Shown in pieces: positions 1 to 12,474 of a stretch of 64,000 bases of DNA (position 1 is its first letter; each line of letters begins with the position of its first letter). The stretch is taken from NCBI RefSeq assembly GCF_026212465.1, contig NC_080047.1, positions 34,026,007 to 34,090,006 of the forward strand, read 5' to 3'. The position numbers and the translations under genes are program-made. Source of the DNA: Amaranthus tricolor (lineage: Eukaryota > Streptophyta > Magnoliopsida > Caryophyllales > Amaranthaceae). The notes below the pieces were generated by a model, which worked only from the letters and a program-made list of their open reading frames with translations, ran no database searches and was not told the DNA's origin.

Positions 1-2081
1 TTTTGGCAATTAGAATTATTTGGGCCCAAACTTTTCCTTAACCCATCTTTTATTTTCAAAAAAAAAAAAGGAGGGACTCTTGGTGGAGCTTGTAACTCCC
101 TTAGGGTAATGAAGGATCAAGACATTAATCTCATATAATTAACCCTTCTTAATTCCTTAATCATTTTCATTGTTGACATCCTTTCATTTCTAAAGTTTCC
201 AAGGACAAAAAAAAAAAACATATCCTCTCAAAATTCCTCCTAATCCACATTCCCAACTCCATTACCCTTCATCATTTGGTGTTTTCTTTTACAATTGTAA
301 ATGTAATTCTTAATCTATGTTGATTCTTAAGTTTTAATTTAAAATTCTATGATTATTATATGTGTTATCTTATAATACATGTTTAATTTATAAATTTAAA
401 ATTTCATGTATGATTTTGGGATGTATTTTTCTATCTAAATTGATGAAGAATGTTTCTTTTTAGAGTTTTTAGATATGCATATATGTGAAGAATAAGATTG
501 GTTTGTGTGATGGGTGATTTTGAAATTTATATATAAATATAAATGTTCATGTAAAAAAAAAGTGTGTGTGTGTGTTTTTTTATATGTGAACAATGAATTT
601 AATCTCAAAGATGGTTCATAAGAATTATATAAATTTGGTCATTAATATTTGATAGGCAATATACCTTTTGGAATTCATTTGTTGATGAATTTTGGTGAAT
701 CCCGTAGGGTTAGGAAAATGGTAAAAAAAAAATGTTTTTGGGACACTTTTTGGCTTGAAAATAGGTTAAAAATACTTAGAGTACATTATGAATTATGAAA
801 ATTGGTACCCGGGGGTTTTGACGCCTTCCGGACGCAACGGTGAAGTCGGAATTTCAGTTTGACAGTGTTAACTTACTGTTCTGGACAGAATACTAAATCT
901 GAATTTTATTTGATGTTATGTTGTGATGAAGTATGTTGTGTGATCATGAATTGTTTGCAAGTGTGGTTGGATGTTAGATGTGTGTGTGTGTGTGTGTGTT
1001 TGTGCTTTGATTGTGGTTTGAGAAAGTGAATATATGTTTATTCCCGTATGTACGATTGAATCGTGTAGGAAGTCGATTCGTGACGGGAAGTTGATAGGTT
1101 CATTTAAGATTTGCTTTTGCTTTCTTAAGGTACATACACGCAATAAAACTTTGTACATCGTGGATTGGTTGTTATAAAGAAATGATAATAATAATAATAA
1201 TATATTGAATAAAGTATGAAGATGATGTTATGCTTTCTTAATCAAGTGATATGATTTCAATAACTTGATGAGTAGAGGTAGTATGACCTCACTAACTTTA
1301 AAGTAGACGTAGTATGACGTCAATTGGTGGAAAGAATTCTACTCACGGTTTATGGGGGCATTATGAGCCACCGCGGGGGTATGCATACTTAACCAAAGGT
1401 ACCGAAGTAAGGCGTGTTGCCTATGGTAGAGACTTGCTTACGGGTTAGCTCCCCCTAATGTATTGTCTCACTCTTGAAGTTTGGGGTTTGGTCCGACAGT
1501 ATAGCCAGGAAAAGTACAGCAGTATGGCTGACTGACTCAATGAATCATTTGAAATTTATTAAAAAGTAAATATTGAACTGTAGCCGACGTATGGTAAGTT
1601 GCCATTGTGCTTTATGCTATAATGTCAATGTTATAAGAGATGTTTTTGCTGACGTGTACCTTTGATCTTAACGATCCTGCGATGATGTTTTTTTTCTTTC
1701 GAGGTTAATAACTAGCAGTGAGTTAAGTTGCAGGCTGGGGAGTGAGGATTACATCTGAAGAATAAAAGAGATAGAGTACGAAAGGATTTTAATTTCGAAT
1801 TTTATTAGCTTTTTAGAAATGGATTTATTCAAGAGGCGACTTCGCTCTCGAGGTGTACTCCTTGGACTTTTGGTTTCATATCTTTTATCCGCTGCTAAGA
1901 CTACGATATCACTAATTAATCTACAATAACTCTAGTAGAACTCGATCCGCAAGTTTTAACTTTAAAAATTTCGTTTTCTCGTGTCTTTATGACATCTTGG
2001 TTTAACTCGGGTCCTGCTTGGTTTTCTTTTAAAATATAAAAATCTCTCTTTTAACGATCTGAGTTTTTTCGGGATGTTACA
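1..2081 (+). repeat. 5' LTR of the Tekay-type element (truncated by window start)
   Basis: Positions 1-2081 repeat 10,183-12,248 almost base for base and end in TGTTACA, next to the primer site. By eye the copies differ by about 31 substitutions, nearly all transitions, plus a 15-base indel near 920 and length changes in A and GT runs. Confidence 0.95.
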
Positions 2082-2083
2082 AC

Positions 2084-2095
2084 TGGTATCAGAGC
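2084..2095 (+). other. Primer binding site for initiator tRNA-Met
   Basis: TGGTATCAGAGC lies two bases after the LTR end. It is the standard plant iMet primer site. Confidence 0.93.
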
Positions 2096-2369
2096 GGGAG
2101 TTCTACTCTAGCGTTATACACATAAGTCAATAGGCTAATGAAAAAAAAAATACATATAAAAGTTGTGAGAGTGATGGGTAGACATTAAGGGGTATTTATC
2201 ACCTGGTTTTAACTCCTTAAGCTAAGTTTTAGAGACAAGTTTTAATAGTGTTGTGTGCTTGTTAGATATTTTTGTTGATGAATTATGATATTATTTGAGC
2301 TTGGAAATTGATTGTTCCTTTGCTCTTTCTTTCATTTGTGAGTCAGGGATTACGAACATTTTATCTATC

Positions 2370-3231
2370 ATGGATAAAGGAAAAAAGACCTGCTGTAGGG
2401 GAAAGTAGTACCCTAGAAGAACCATGGAGAGCCTTAGTTAATGTACCTATCTAGGCAGAGATAGAAGCATTAAAAATTTGAGACAGGAAAGAAGGAGAGA
2501 GTGAGCTAGATTATAAGCGCAGGATGGATATGATCTATAAAAAGTCTCAACAAGTTTATGAGGGAATAATAGTTGAGGAAATTGCTGAATTTAATGAGAG
2601 AATTGCTCAATTGGAGCGAGAGTTTGACAGATGGGATAGAAGAATGGATGTTGTAGATAATGAGAGATGTAAGAATGCTGAAGCTAGTGGGGCAAGGGCT
2701 GAGATTGTTGAGGAGGATGTTCCAGTGGTCGACCCTAACTCAGTGCTGCAGATAGATTTTTATGAGAAGGATCCTGAGGAGGATCGAGAAGAAGATCCCG
2801 AGGAAGTCCCCGAAGAAGGTCTGGAGGAAAATACTGGGGAAAAATCCGAAGAGAAGGCTGAAGAGTATTATAAGGATAGTGCGGAAGGGGGATGTAATGC
2901 TGATATAGAGGTAGAAGCAGCTGATAGGGAAGATATTATGAGCTAGAGTGATAGATATATTGTGATGTGGGGAGGAGAGCCGTTGGAACAAGAAGACAGT
3001 ATGAGTGAGGACGATAGTGAAATTACAATGTGCGAAGAAATACTACCTGAACCAGAAATTGTTGAGCTTTCAGATTCTGAGGAACAACTAGATATGAGTG
3101 ACTCCCGACCCATAGAGACACCCACTGATTCTGATAGCACATATATTGACGACTCCGGGGATGCTGATTTTGACCCTGAGTTATATGAGGAAGATCGGGA
3201 TCGTATGGATGCATCGCCTTTTACTATATGA
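2370..3231 (+). pseudogene. Acidic coiled-coil-like ORF upstream of gag (broken)
   Basis: An ORF-like stretch of about 286 codons sits between the primer site and gag. It starts at ATG 2370, needs one extra A removed near 2380, and then stays in one frame with stops at about 2452, 2479 and 2944. The N-terminal half is rich in charged heptad-like segments (around 2560-2660). The rest is strongly acidic, with repeated Glu-Glu-Asp-Pro-Glu-like units (2770-2850) and a Ser/Asp/Glu tail. I recognise no domain. It ends 515 bases before the gag ATG and belongs to the element rather than to the host. It could be a divergent gag-leader protein or a lineage-specific extra ORF. Confidence 0.55.
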
Positions 3232-3746
3232 TCTTGCTTTTGATTGTAGTATTTATGCTTATGATTTTATATGACTATTTCCACGCTAATAATGATGTAT
3301 GGATATTCTGTCGAGAAGTTTCTTCTGTTTTGTTTTGACAATATGGTTAAGAAGAACAGTGATTATTTGGGATTTTGTACCCAAGTATTTTGGAATTTAA
3401 TAATATGTTATGGCAGAGTATGCGGGTTGAATTATAATATCATCTTGATTTTCTGTTTAATTATTTATAACCTCTTCTCATTAGCTAAATTTGTGAAGTT
3501 TGATATATTATGATATTGAAATTTTTTGAATATTGAGCATTAGTATAATTAATTAAAATGTTTTTTTTATTTGGCGGAAGCTTAGGAGCCGATTAACAGG
3601 CTCTACTTTTTAATTCTACCAACTATTAGGATAGACCTCCTTATCTCTAAGAAGTTATATTAGCCTAAGTTTTGTTTAACCTCGATGATGGAAATAGAAT
3701 ATTTATATATATACCTTGTTTATTAAAATGCCATATACCTTCCATC
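3232..3746. other. Spacer between acidic ORF and gag
   Basis: AT-rich internal sequence of the Tekay-type element. Short open frames here resemble nothing I know, and no other feature is visible. Confidence 0.5.
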
Positions 3747-4870
3747 ATGCCTCCATTCTTGAGAAAGAACGGAAATAGAGGTCACACTGACCGTGTACTT
3801 CGGAACCTAGTGAAAGCCCTAGCTGGTGCGAAAAACCCCAGACAAAAATCCATAGAAGAGAGGGCTTCATCGATTAGTAAGAGGATAGCCTAGTGTAAAC
3901 CCTCTACTTATGATGGGAAAGGACAACCTTTTGCGCTGGAAAACTGGCTTCGAGAGTTTGACAAACTCTTTAGTGTAGTTCGATGTCCCGCAAAATTTAT
4001 GGTCGACCAGGCTGCATTTTATCTGGTTGAAGATGTTGACTACTGGTGGACACATAGTAAGGCGAGGCTGATAGTGGAGAATGATGGTGAATTAAGCTGG
4101 GAACGTTTTAAGGGAGCGTTAAGGGATCAATTCTACCCACCTCACGTGAGGAAGGATAATTCAAACGAGTTTGCTAGGTTTGAAATGGGGAATTTAACAG
4201 TGGATGAGTATTATTAGAAATTTATGGAATTTCTGAAGTTTTGCCCTGAGGACGTCCCGACTGAAACAAAGAAAATGCAACGCTTCGAACTGGGTTTATC
4301 GTACGAGATTCAAAAACACATTGAGATCGATAGGTACGATACTTTAGACCAGTTATATAAGAGGGCAACCCAGATAGAAAATGTTATTAGGAAGGAGCAG
4401 GAGAAGTTGGCCCATAGTGGGGACAAGAGGAGGGAACCTGTGTTCCAGAATGCAGAGAGCGGGAGTAATCACGCACAAAACCACTTTAAGAAACACAAAA
4501 CCTATGGGGGTTATCAAGAAAAAGTGTACCAGCTAGGACAGTCAAGTAAAGGTGGGAGAGGTTCGACATCTGAGGTTAGGGTACAGAAACCACTTTATGA
4601 CCGCAATGGAAAGGAAAGAATTTATAACTGTAGAAGATGCCAGAAAAATCATCCAGGGAGAGATTGTCGAGGAGCATTAATGGACTGTTCTTACTGTGGT
4701 AAATCGGGTCATAGAATGTATGAGTGCTATGCTCGATTGGGACAATAAGAGCCTCAAGGGGGGAATCACAAAGGTTTTCTACAACAACGCTTCGATAATG
4801 GTCGGAGTGGCAATGACACGAGAAGTGGAAATCGAAACGGTGGTGATTTTGGTAGAAACCCTAAACCCTG
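3747..4870 (+). pseudogene. gag pseudogene (capsid and zinc knuckles)
   Basis: The gag capsid region starts at ATG 3747. A Retrotrans_gag-like core runs from about 3900 to 4390 (YDGKG, FERFKGALRDQFYP-like and FEMGNLTVDEYY segments). A zinc knuckle CX2CX4HX4C follows at 4690-4730, with a second Cys/His-rich stretch just before it. The frame is broken by TAG at 3891, TAG at 4215 and TAA at 4746. Each of the last two is one transition from CAG or CAA, and reading continues in the same frame. A frameshift near 4870 moves into the protease frame. The product would have packaged element RNA into virus-like particles. Confidence 0.85.
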
Positions 4871-7800
4871 GGGGTGTCTCAAACTTTAGGTTTCAGAGAA
4901 ATCATTCCGGAATTCAGCAACTTCAAGGGAATGCTAGGAATGAGAACTTTCTTGGACAACGAGGTAGTGAAGGAGGCGCTACCCCAGTCTCTCACAATAA
5001 TGGCAGACTATCAGCAGTTAACGCTAGGGAAGCAGCACAAGTGTCCGATGTGGTCACAGGTACTTTTTGCATCAATTCAAAGTCTGTTAAAGTTCTTTTT
5101 GATTCTGGTGCATCGTACTCGTTTATTTCTAAATCTAGAGTTAAAGACTGAGGATTGGAAAATCCCGAGAAAACATCTTTCTCAGTTGTTATTCCTTCCG
5201 GAGAGACCTTTCATTGTAGTATGTTATTTCGTGGGGTGTCGGTCAATATAGGAAAGACAAATTTCTCGAGTGATTTGTTTTCTTTGGAAATGGAAGGTCT
5301 AGATGTAATCCTTGGGATGGATTGGTTGGGTAGATATAAGGCAGTGATAGATTGTGAGGGACAATCCGTAACTAGGGATGGTCATGGGGCGGGTCTGGAG
5401 CGGGTCTGGCCAGATCCGGACCCGGACCCTAATTTTTTTTTGGATCCAGACCCGGATCCGGACCCTAAGGGTCCAAAATTTTCGGATCCGGACCCGGACC
5501 CTACGGGTCTGGCAAGGTCTAGGGTCCTTAATGGGTCCTTAATGGGTCTTATACAAAGCCTCTTTGATTTGTCAAAATTGAACCTTTTTCGAGTTTTTTT
5601 GTATTTTTGTAAGCAACTTATTATCGTATCACAAATACTTGTTCGAGTCCATGAAATTCAAATACAAAATAATTACTAAAACGTAAAAACACTTGTCTAA
5701 ATACATAATTAAAAATCAAATATAAAAGACTGTAATCAATTTTGAAATTGATACTTGGTATGAATTTTCTCATTCTAATTGTGAGATGGAATTTCATCAC
5801 TGAACATTTGGGTCTGTAATCTCATTCTAAAGGTCGTCATTAACTTGTCAATGGAGTCACTGGGTCTGGATTGGAATCACTAGAAACCATCAAAACAACA
5901 AAATAAACATTTGGGCAAGTGCAAAGAACTCATCAAAAGCTCTTCTTATCAAAGACAATAGTCAATAGACATAAACTTGAACATCAAGAACAAGTTCTAA
6001 GAGAAAAAGATCAAAGGAAAAATTATGAAATCTTTAATATATATCATGGCTGTCCATATCAAAGGAAAAAAGATCAAGAATTTTTAACCAAGTAGGATCA
6101 TCATCAACAAACAATACCCTCAAACCAGAAGGTATTCAATGATAAATTATGAAATCTTTAATACATATCATGGCTGTCCATCAATAGTTATGAAATCTTT
6201 CAGAAATACCGTCTTGGTGATGAAAACCCATTTTCCATAACCATTTTCAGCAAGTTTGAGAGTAAAATTAAACAAAACCAAACCAAAGAAAAATTAAAGA
6301 AACTAGGGTTAGACGGCTGGAGTACCTGGAGTCTCCACTCAAGTGGAGTAGACAGCTGGCGATGGCTATGGCGATGGTGATGTGACTGATGTCGCAGAGG
6401 CGGAGGAGGAAGCACAAGAGGTAGAGGACGAGCCGACGAGGTTAGAGGAGAACTGGAGAAGAGAAACTAGGGTTTTGAGGTTTTCGAATTTGAGAATGGG
6501 AAATGGCTAATGTACTGGTCTCTGCTCTCTGGATTTGAGAATGAGAATGGCCCACCACGCCCCACGCCATCCATACTTAATAGTTAATATCAGATTTCAG
6601 AAATTTAAAATTTAAAATTTAAAATTTTAAAGTTTAGGGTCCGGGTCTTCACCTTAGGACCCGGACCCGGACCCGTCAAAAAAAATTTGGATCCAGATCC
6701 GAACCCGGATCCGACGGGTCTCAAAAATTAAGACCCAGACCCTTATAAAAGGGGCGGGTCCGGGGCGGGTCCAACAGGGTCCTGGACCCATGACCATCCC
6801 TATCCGTAACGCTAAGCGGACCCCGAGGAGAGAAAGTTAAATATAGGAAGTTTCCCAAGGGACTCAAGGTAAAAATCGTGTCGTCCTTAGAAGCAAGGAA
6901 GCTAATCAAGCAGGGACAACCGTGGTTTTTCTGTAGTATAAGTAAGGTGGAGGTGTGGAAGGTTCGAATTGATGATATTCCTGTAGTCCGTGACTTCAAG
7001 GATGTATTTCCAGAAGAGCTTCCAGGCATGCCACCGAAAAGAGACGTGGACTTTTCAATCGATTTGATGCCTGGGATATGGCCAATTTCAAAAGCCCCTT
7101 ATCGTATGGCTCCAAAGGAAATGGAAGAATTGAAGATGCAATTAGAGGAGTTGTTAGAAAAGGGTTATATAAGACCTAGCGTCTCTCCCTGGGGAGCCCC
7201 GGTATTATTTGTGAGGAAAAAGGATGGAACGATGCGTCTCTGTATTGATTATAGAGAACTCAATAAAGTCACAATTAAGAATAAATATTCGTTACCACGG
7301 ATTGATGATCTTTTTTATTAGTTGCAAGGGCAGGAGTCTTTTCTAAGATTGATTTACGGTCAGGATATCACCAGTTGCGCATTAAGGAGGAGGATATTAA
7401 TAAGTCAGCTTTCCGAACCAGATATGGACATTTTGTATTCACTGTAATGCCTTTTGGATTAACCAATGCACCCGCTGCATTTATGGGGTTGATGAATAGA
7501 GTTTTTAATGCATATCTTGATAAGTGCGTAGTGGTGTTTATTAATGATATCTTGGTCTATTCTAAGAGACGTGAAGAGAATCAACAACATTTAAGAGTAG
7601 TATTGCAAATTCTTCGAGAAAATGAATTATATGCTAAGTTTTCGAAGAGCGAATTCTGGTTAAAACAGGTGGCTTTTCTAGGTCACCTTGTTTCTAAAGA
7701 AGGGATCTTTGTTGATCCGGCAAAGATAAAAGCAGTCCGAGACTGGCCTGCACCCCGAAATGTTACGGATATTTGAAGTTTCTTGGGTTTGGCAGGGTAC

Positions 7801-9926
7801 TATCGTCGTTTTGTGAAGGATTTTTCTCGTGTCGTTCGTCTGCTAACATCCTTGATGAAGAAGGAGAAGAAGTTCGAATGGACCGAGGAGTGTGAGAAGG
7901 CATTTCAGTTGTTGAAGGAGAAGTTAACTACAGCTCTAGTGTTGACCTTACCTGATCCATCTTTGGAATATTCTGTCCACAGTGATGCTTCCAAACATGG
8001 ATTAGGTTGTGTTTTAATGCAAATAGGAAAGCAGTGGCGTATGCTTCGCGTCAGCTGAAGACTCATGAGGTGAATAATCCAACACATGACTTGGAATTAG
8101 CGGCTGTGGTTTTTGCATTAAAAATCTAGCGTCATTATCTTTATGGTGTCAAATGCAAGATCTTCACGGACTATAAAAATTTGCAATTTTTGTTCATTCA
8201 ATCCGAGTTGAATTTGCGCCAACGACGTTGGTTACAACTTATCATTGATTATGACTTGGAGATTGCTTATCGTGAAGGCCGTGCGAATGTAGCCGCTGAT
8301 GCTTTGAGCAGAAAATCGAGGCATTCAGTCTCAGCGTTAATAACCTTTGAGGAGTTGTGTAAGGAGTTTGAGAGAATGAACTTAGAGATAATCCAAGAAG
8401 GGGAGTTGGAAGCCAAGTTGAGTGCATTGTCCATTCAACCTACATTTTTCGAAGAGATTATGGTTAAGCAACTGGAAGACCCCAAGTTCATTAAACTTCG
8501 GGAGCAGATCAGTGAAGGGAGAGCTGAAGGTTTTACAATTCATGAGGACGGTAGTCTTCGTTTTAAAGGACGGTGGTGTGTACCGGATGAGTGTGACTCT
8601 TTGAAGGAAAAATTATTGAACGAAGCTCATAATTCTATATACTCGGTTCATCCTGGTGGAGACAAGATGTATCAAGATTTAAAATGCATGTTTTGGTGGT
8701 CAGGTATGAAAAAGAATATTGCAGAATTTGTTGCTAAGTGCTTAACGTGTCAAAAGGTCAAGAGTGAGCATAAGAGACCTGCCGGATTATTACAACCTCT
8801 AGAAATTCCGGTATGGGAGTGGGACGACATTTCCATGGACTTTGTGTTGGGTTTTCCACGAACGAGAGCCGGTAATGATACTCTTTGGGTTATCGTGGAC
8901 AGACTTACTAAGTCGGCAAAGTTTATTCCAATGAATTGTAAGTGGGATATGGAACAACTTGCTCGTGCTTATATTAAGGACGTGATTCGTTATCATGGAA
9001 TACCTCATACTATTGTTTTCGATCGGGATACTCGATATTTGTCACATTTCTGGAAATCACTACAACGAGCGTTGGGGACCACCCTTCTTCATAGTACGTC
9101 CTTCCACCTAATGACTGATGGTCAGACGGAACGTGTCAATCAAATACTGGAGGACATGTTGAGAGCGATAGCCATGGAATGGCAAGGTTCATGGGATGAA
9201 CATTTGGATCAGGTAGAGTTCTCTTATAATAAAAGTTACCAAGCTACGATTCAAATGGCTCCTTTTGAAGCACTTTATGGTCGTAAGTGCCATAGTCCTG
9301 TATGCTGGGATGATTTTACTGAATCTGTCACCTTAGGACCTGATATGCTTGTTCAAATGACTGAACAAGTAAAGTTAATTCGCGAGAAAATGAAAGCAGC
9401 CCAAGATAGACAAAAATCTTACGCCGATCTCCGACGTCGGCCTAATGAATTTGAAGTGGGTGACAAGGTTCTACTTTGTGTGTCTCTAATGAAAGGAGTA
9501 GTTCGCTTTGGTGCTCGTGGAAAGTTAAGCCCATGTTTCATAGGTCCTTATGACATTGTGGAGAAAGTAGGGAAGTTAGCCTATCGATTAGCATTGCCTA
9601 ATGCTCTGGGTAAAGTGCACAACGTTTTTCACATTTCTCAGTTGAAACGTTACGTCGCAGCCTTTTCTCATGTATTAGATCCAGAGGCGTTAGAACTTGA
9701 TGAGAGCCTAACCTATGAGGAACAGCTTGTCCGGATATTGGATAAGAAGGTCCATAGTACTCGTCGGAAGGATATCACCATGGTTAAAGTATAATGGTCC
9801 AATCACCGCTCACAAGAGGCAACCTGGGAGACAGAACACTCCATGCGAGAGCAATATCCTCACTTTTTCTCTCAAGTTAGTAAGTTACGGGGACGTAACT
9901 TCGTTAAGGGGGGTGGAAGGCGATAG
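4871..9926 (+). pseudogene. pol pseudogene: protease, RT, RNase H, integrase, chromodomain-like tail
   Basis: Aspartic protease has a DSGA motif near 5100 and an ILGMDWL segment near 5316. It is cut at 5372 by the hAT insertion and resumes at 6811. Reverse transcriptase spans about 6960-7780, with VVFINDI in place of the usual YxDD, so Tyr and one Asp of the active site are changed. RNase H runs about 7780-8260. Integrase has an H/H/C/C finger near 8640-8760 and a core near 8820-9300. A chromodomain-like tail (about 9720-9880) ends at TAG 9924. Lesions are TGA 5149, TAG 7319, a lost base near 7329, TGA 7774, a lost base near 8029, TAG 8127 and TAA 9792. The two changed catalytic residues alone would abolish reverse transcription. 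Confidence 0.9.
5373..6802. mobile_element. Non-autonomous hAT transposon (1,430 bp) inside the Tekay pol
   Basis: Terminal inverted repeats begin TAGGGATGGTCATGG and end with its near-complement. Perfect 8-bp target duplications TCCGTAAC lie at 5365-5372 and 6803-6810, which is the hAT signature. Both ends carry dense subterminal copies of GGATCCGGACCC-like motifs (5395-5520 and 6640-6780), probably transposase-binding sites. No transposase is encoded and the interior is AT-rich filler. Removing the element plus one duplication (1,438 bases) puts the flanking protease and RT frames back in register, which supports the exact boundaries. Confidence 0.95.
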
Positions 9927-10047
9927 GATTTTCGTGCGATTCATGTTTTGGGTTGCTTTGTGTATGTGTGTATAGAGATTATCTTTGTTTTACTAGTTTT
10001 GTGGTTATGTGTTATGATAAGTGTGGTTTTGGGGTCAAAACCTTTTT

Positions 10048-10060
10048 AAGGGGGGTAGTC
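10048..10060 (+). other. Polypurine tract of the Tekay-type element
   Basis: AAGGGGGG followed by TAGTC directly precedes the 3' LTR start TGTAACACCCC. This is the usual plus-strand primer position. Confidence 0.8.
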
Positions 10061-12248
10061 TGTAACACCCCGATTTTTCCCGATATTTTCTTCCTGATAT
10101 ATTTAATAATTCACTAATAATATTATTTCTATATATATATATTTTATTTATTATTGGGCTTGGTCATGAGATTTGCAATCCTTTTTGGCAATTAGAATTA
10201 TTTGGGCCCAAACTTTTCCTTAACCCATCTTTTATTTTCAAAAAAAAAAAGGAGGGACTCTTGGTGGAGCTTGTAACTTCCTTAGGGTAATGAAGGATCA
10301 AGGCATTAATCCCATATAATTAACCCTTCTTAATTCCTTAATCATTTTCATTGTTGACATCCTTTCATTTCTAAAGTTTCCAAGGACAAAAAAAAAAAAA
10401 AGCATATCCTCTCAAAATTCCTCCTAATCCACATTCCCAACTCCATTACCCTTCATCATTTGGTGTTTTCTTTTACAATTGTAAGTGTAATTCTTAATCT
10501 ATGTTGATTCTTAAGTTTTAATTTAAAATTCTATGATTATTATATGTGTTATCTTATAATACATGTTTAATTTATAAATTTAAAATTTCATGTATGATTT
10601 TGGGATGTATTTTTCTATCTAAATTGATGAAGAATGTTTCTTTTTAGAGTTTTTAGCTATGCATATATGTGAAGAATAGGATTGGTTTGTGTGATGGGTG
10701 ATTTTAAAATTTATATATAAATATAAATGTTCATGTAAAAAAAAAGTGTGTGTGTGTGTTTTTTTATATGTGAACAATGAATTTAATCTCAAAGATGGTT
10801 CATAAGAATTATATAAATTTGGTCATTAATATTTGATAGGCAATATACCTTTTGGAATTCATTTGTTGATGAATTTTGGTGAATCCCGTAGGGTTAGGAA
10901 AATGGTAAAAAAAAATGTTTTTGGGACACTTTTTGGCTTGAAAATAGGTTAAAAATACTTAGAGTACATTATGAATTATGAAAATTGGTACCCGGGGGTT
11001 TTGACGCTTTCCGGACGCAACGGTGAAGTCGAAATTTCAGTTTGACAGTGTTAACTTACTGTTCTGGACAGAATACTAAATCTGAATTTTATTTGATGTT
11101 ATGTTGTGTGATCATGAATTGTTTGCAAGTGTGGTTGGATGTTAGACGTGTGTGTGTGTGTGTTTGTGCTTTGATTGTGGTTTGAGAAAGTGAATATATG
11201 CTTATTCCCGTATGTACGATTGAATCGTGTAGGAAGTCGATTCGTGACGGGAAGTTGATAGGTTCATTTAAGATTTGTTTTTGCTTTCTTAAGGTACGTA
11301 CACGCAGTAAAACTTTGTACATCGTGGATTGGTTGTTATAAAGAAATGATAATAATAATAATAATAATATATTGAATAGAGTATGAAGATGATGTTATGC
11401 TTTCTTAATCAAGTGATATGATTTCAATAACTTGATGAGTAGAGGTAGTATGACCTCACTAACTTTAAAGTAGACGTAGTATGACGTCAATTGGTGGAAA
11501 GAATTTTACTCGCGGTTTATGGGGGCATTATGAGCCACTGCGGGGGTATGCATACTTAACCAAAGGCACCGAAGTAAGGCGTGTTGCCTATGGTAGAGAC
11601 TTGCTTAGGGGTTAGCTCCCCCTAATGTATTGTCTCACTCTTGAAGTTTGGGGTTTGGTCCGGCAGTATGGCCAGGAAAAGTACAGCAGTATGGCTGACT
11701 AACTCAATGAATCATTTAAAATTTATTAAAAAGTAAATATTGAACTGTAGCCGACGTATGGTAAGTTGCCATTGTGCTTTATGCTATAATGTCAATGTTA
11801 TAAGAGATGTTTTTGCTGACGTGTACCTTTGATCTTAACGATCCTGCGATGATGTTTTTTTCCTTTCGGGGTTAATAACTAGCAGTGAGTTAAGTTGCAG
11901 GCTGGGGAGTGAGGATTACATCTGAAGAATAAAAGAGATAGAGTACGGAAGGATTTTAATTTCGAACTTTATTAGCTTTTTAGAAATGGATTTATTCAAG
12001 AGGCGACTTCGCTCTCGAGGTGTACTCCTTGGACTTTTGGTTTCATATCTTTTATCCGCTGCTAAGACTACGATATCACTAATTAATCTACAATAACTCT
12101 AGTAGAACTCGATCCGCAAGTTTTAACTTTAAAAATTTCGTTTTCTCGTGTCTTTATTACATCTTGGTTGAACTCGGGTCTTGCTTGGTTTTCTTTTAAA
12201 ATATAAAAATCTCTCTTTTAACGATCTGAGTTTTTTCGGGATGTTACA
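10061..12248 (+). repeat. 3' LTR of the Tekay-type element (2,188 bp)
   Basis: It starts TGTAACACC and ends TGTTACA, and matches the 5' LTR along its whole length. It is the complete LTR copy in the window. The next five bases (ATATT) would be the target duplication, but the partner lies outside. Confidence 0.95.
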
Positions 12249-12474
12249 ATATTTTATTTCGTTTGTTATTTACTTGAGTTTTTTTATATTTTTTTATTGT
12301 TTTATATTTTATTTTTATTATCATTAATTTTCCTTAATAATTGTTATTAGAATTATTATATTATTATCATATATTGTTATTTTCATGAATTGTTTTATAT
12401 ATTTTTATTGTCATTAACTTACTTTACTAATCACTTGAATAATTATATTATTATATTATATTTAGGTGTTAAAA
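12249..12474. other. AT-rich leader between Tekay LTR and CACTA coding region
   Basis: Very AT-rich with no gene. A TTTAG splice-acceptor-like site at 12,461-12,465 precedes the TNP2 ATG. This is probably the residual 5' non-coding part of the CACTA element. No CACTA terminal repeat is visible, so the true end probably lies beyond the Tekay insertion. Confidence 0.45.

Larger units (their letters stand above)
1..12248 (+). mobile_element. Ty3/gypsy LTR retrotransposon, Tekay (Del) chromovirus type, decayed, 5' end outside window
   Basis: The order is LTR, primer site, acidic ORF, gag, protease, reverse transcriptase, RNase H, integrase, chromodomain-like tail, polypurine tract, LTR. The 2.19-kb LTRs, the iMet primer site and the C-terminal chromodomain-like segment fit the Tekay clade. 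About 120 bases of the 5' LTR lie left of the window, so its target duplication cannot be tested. Coding regions carry about ten stops and several one-base shifts, so the copy cannot make its own proteins. A hAT element interrupts it at 5373-6802. The 3' flank is a CACTA remnant, so it probably inserted into or beside that element. Confidence 0.93.

Noticed and set aside
916..1158. Small minus-strand ORF seen in both LTRs (also 11,089-11,322)
   Set aside because: It lies inside non-coding LTR sequence with a GT microsatellite; the two copies exist only because the LTR is repeated.
6200..6415. Possible captured host gene piece in the small hAT
   Set aside because: A 71-codon His/Pro/Ser-rich minus-strand frame without recognisable similarity or splice sites; not supported.
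12249..12253. Target duplication of the Tekay element (ATATT)
   Set aside because: The partner site lies left of the window, so it cannot be confirmed.
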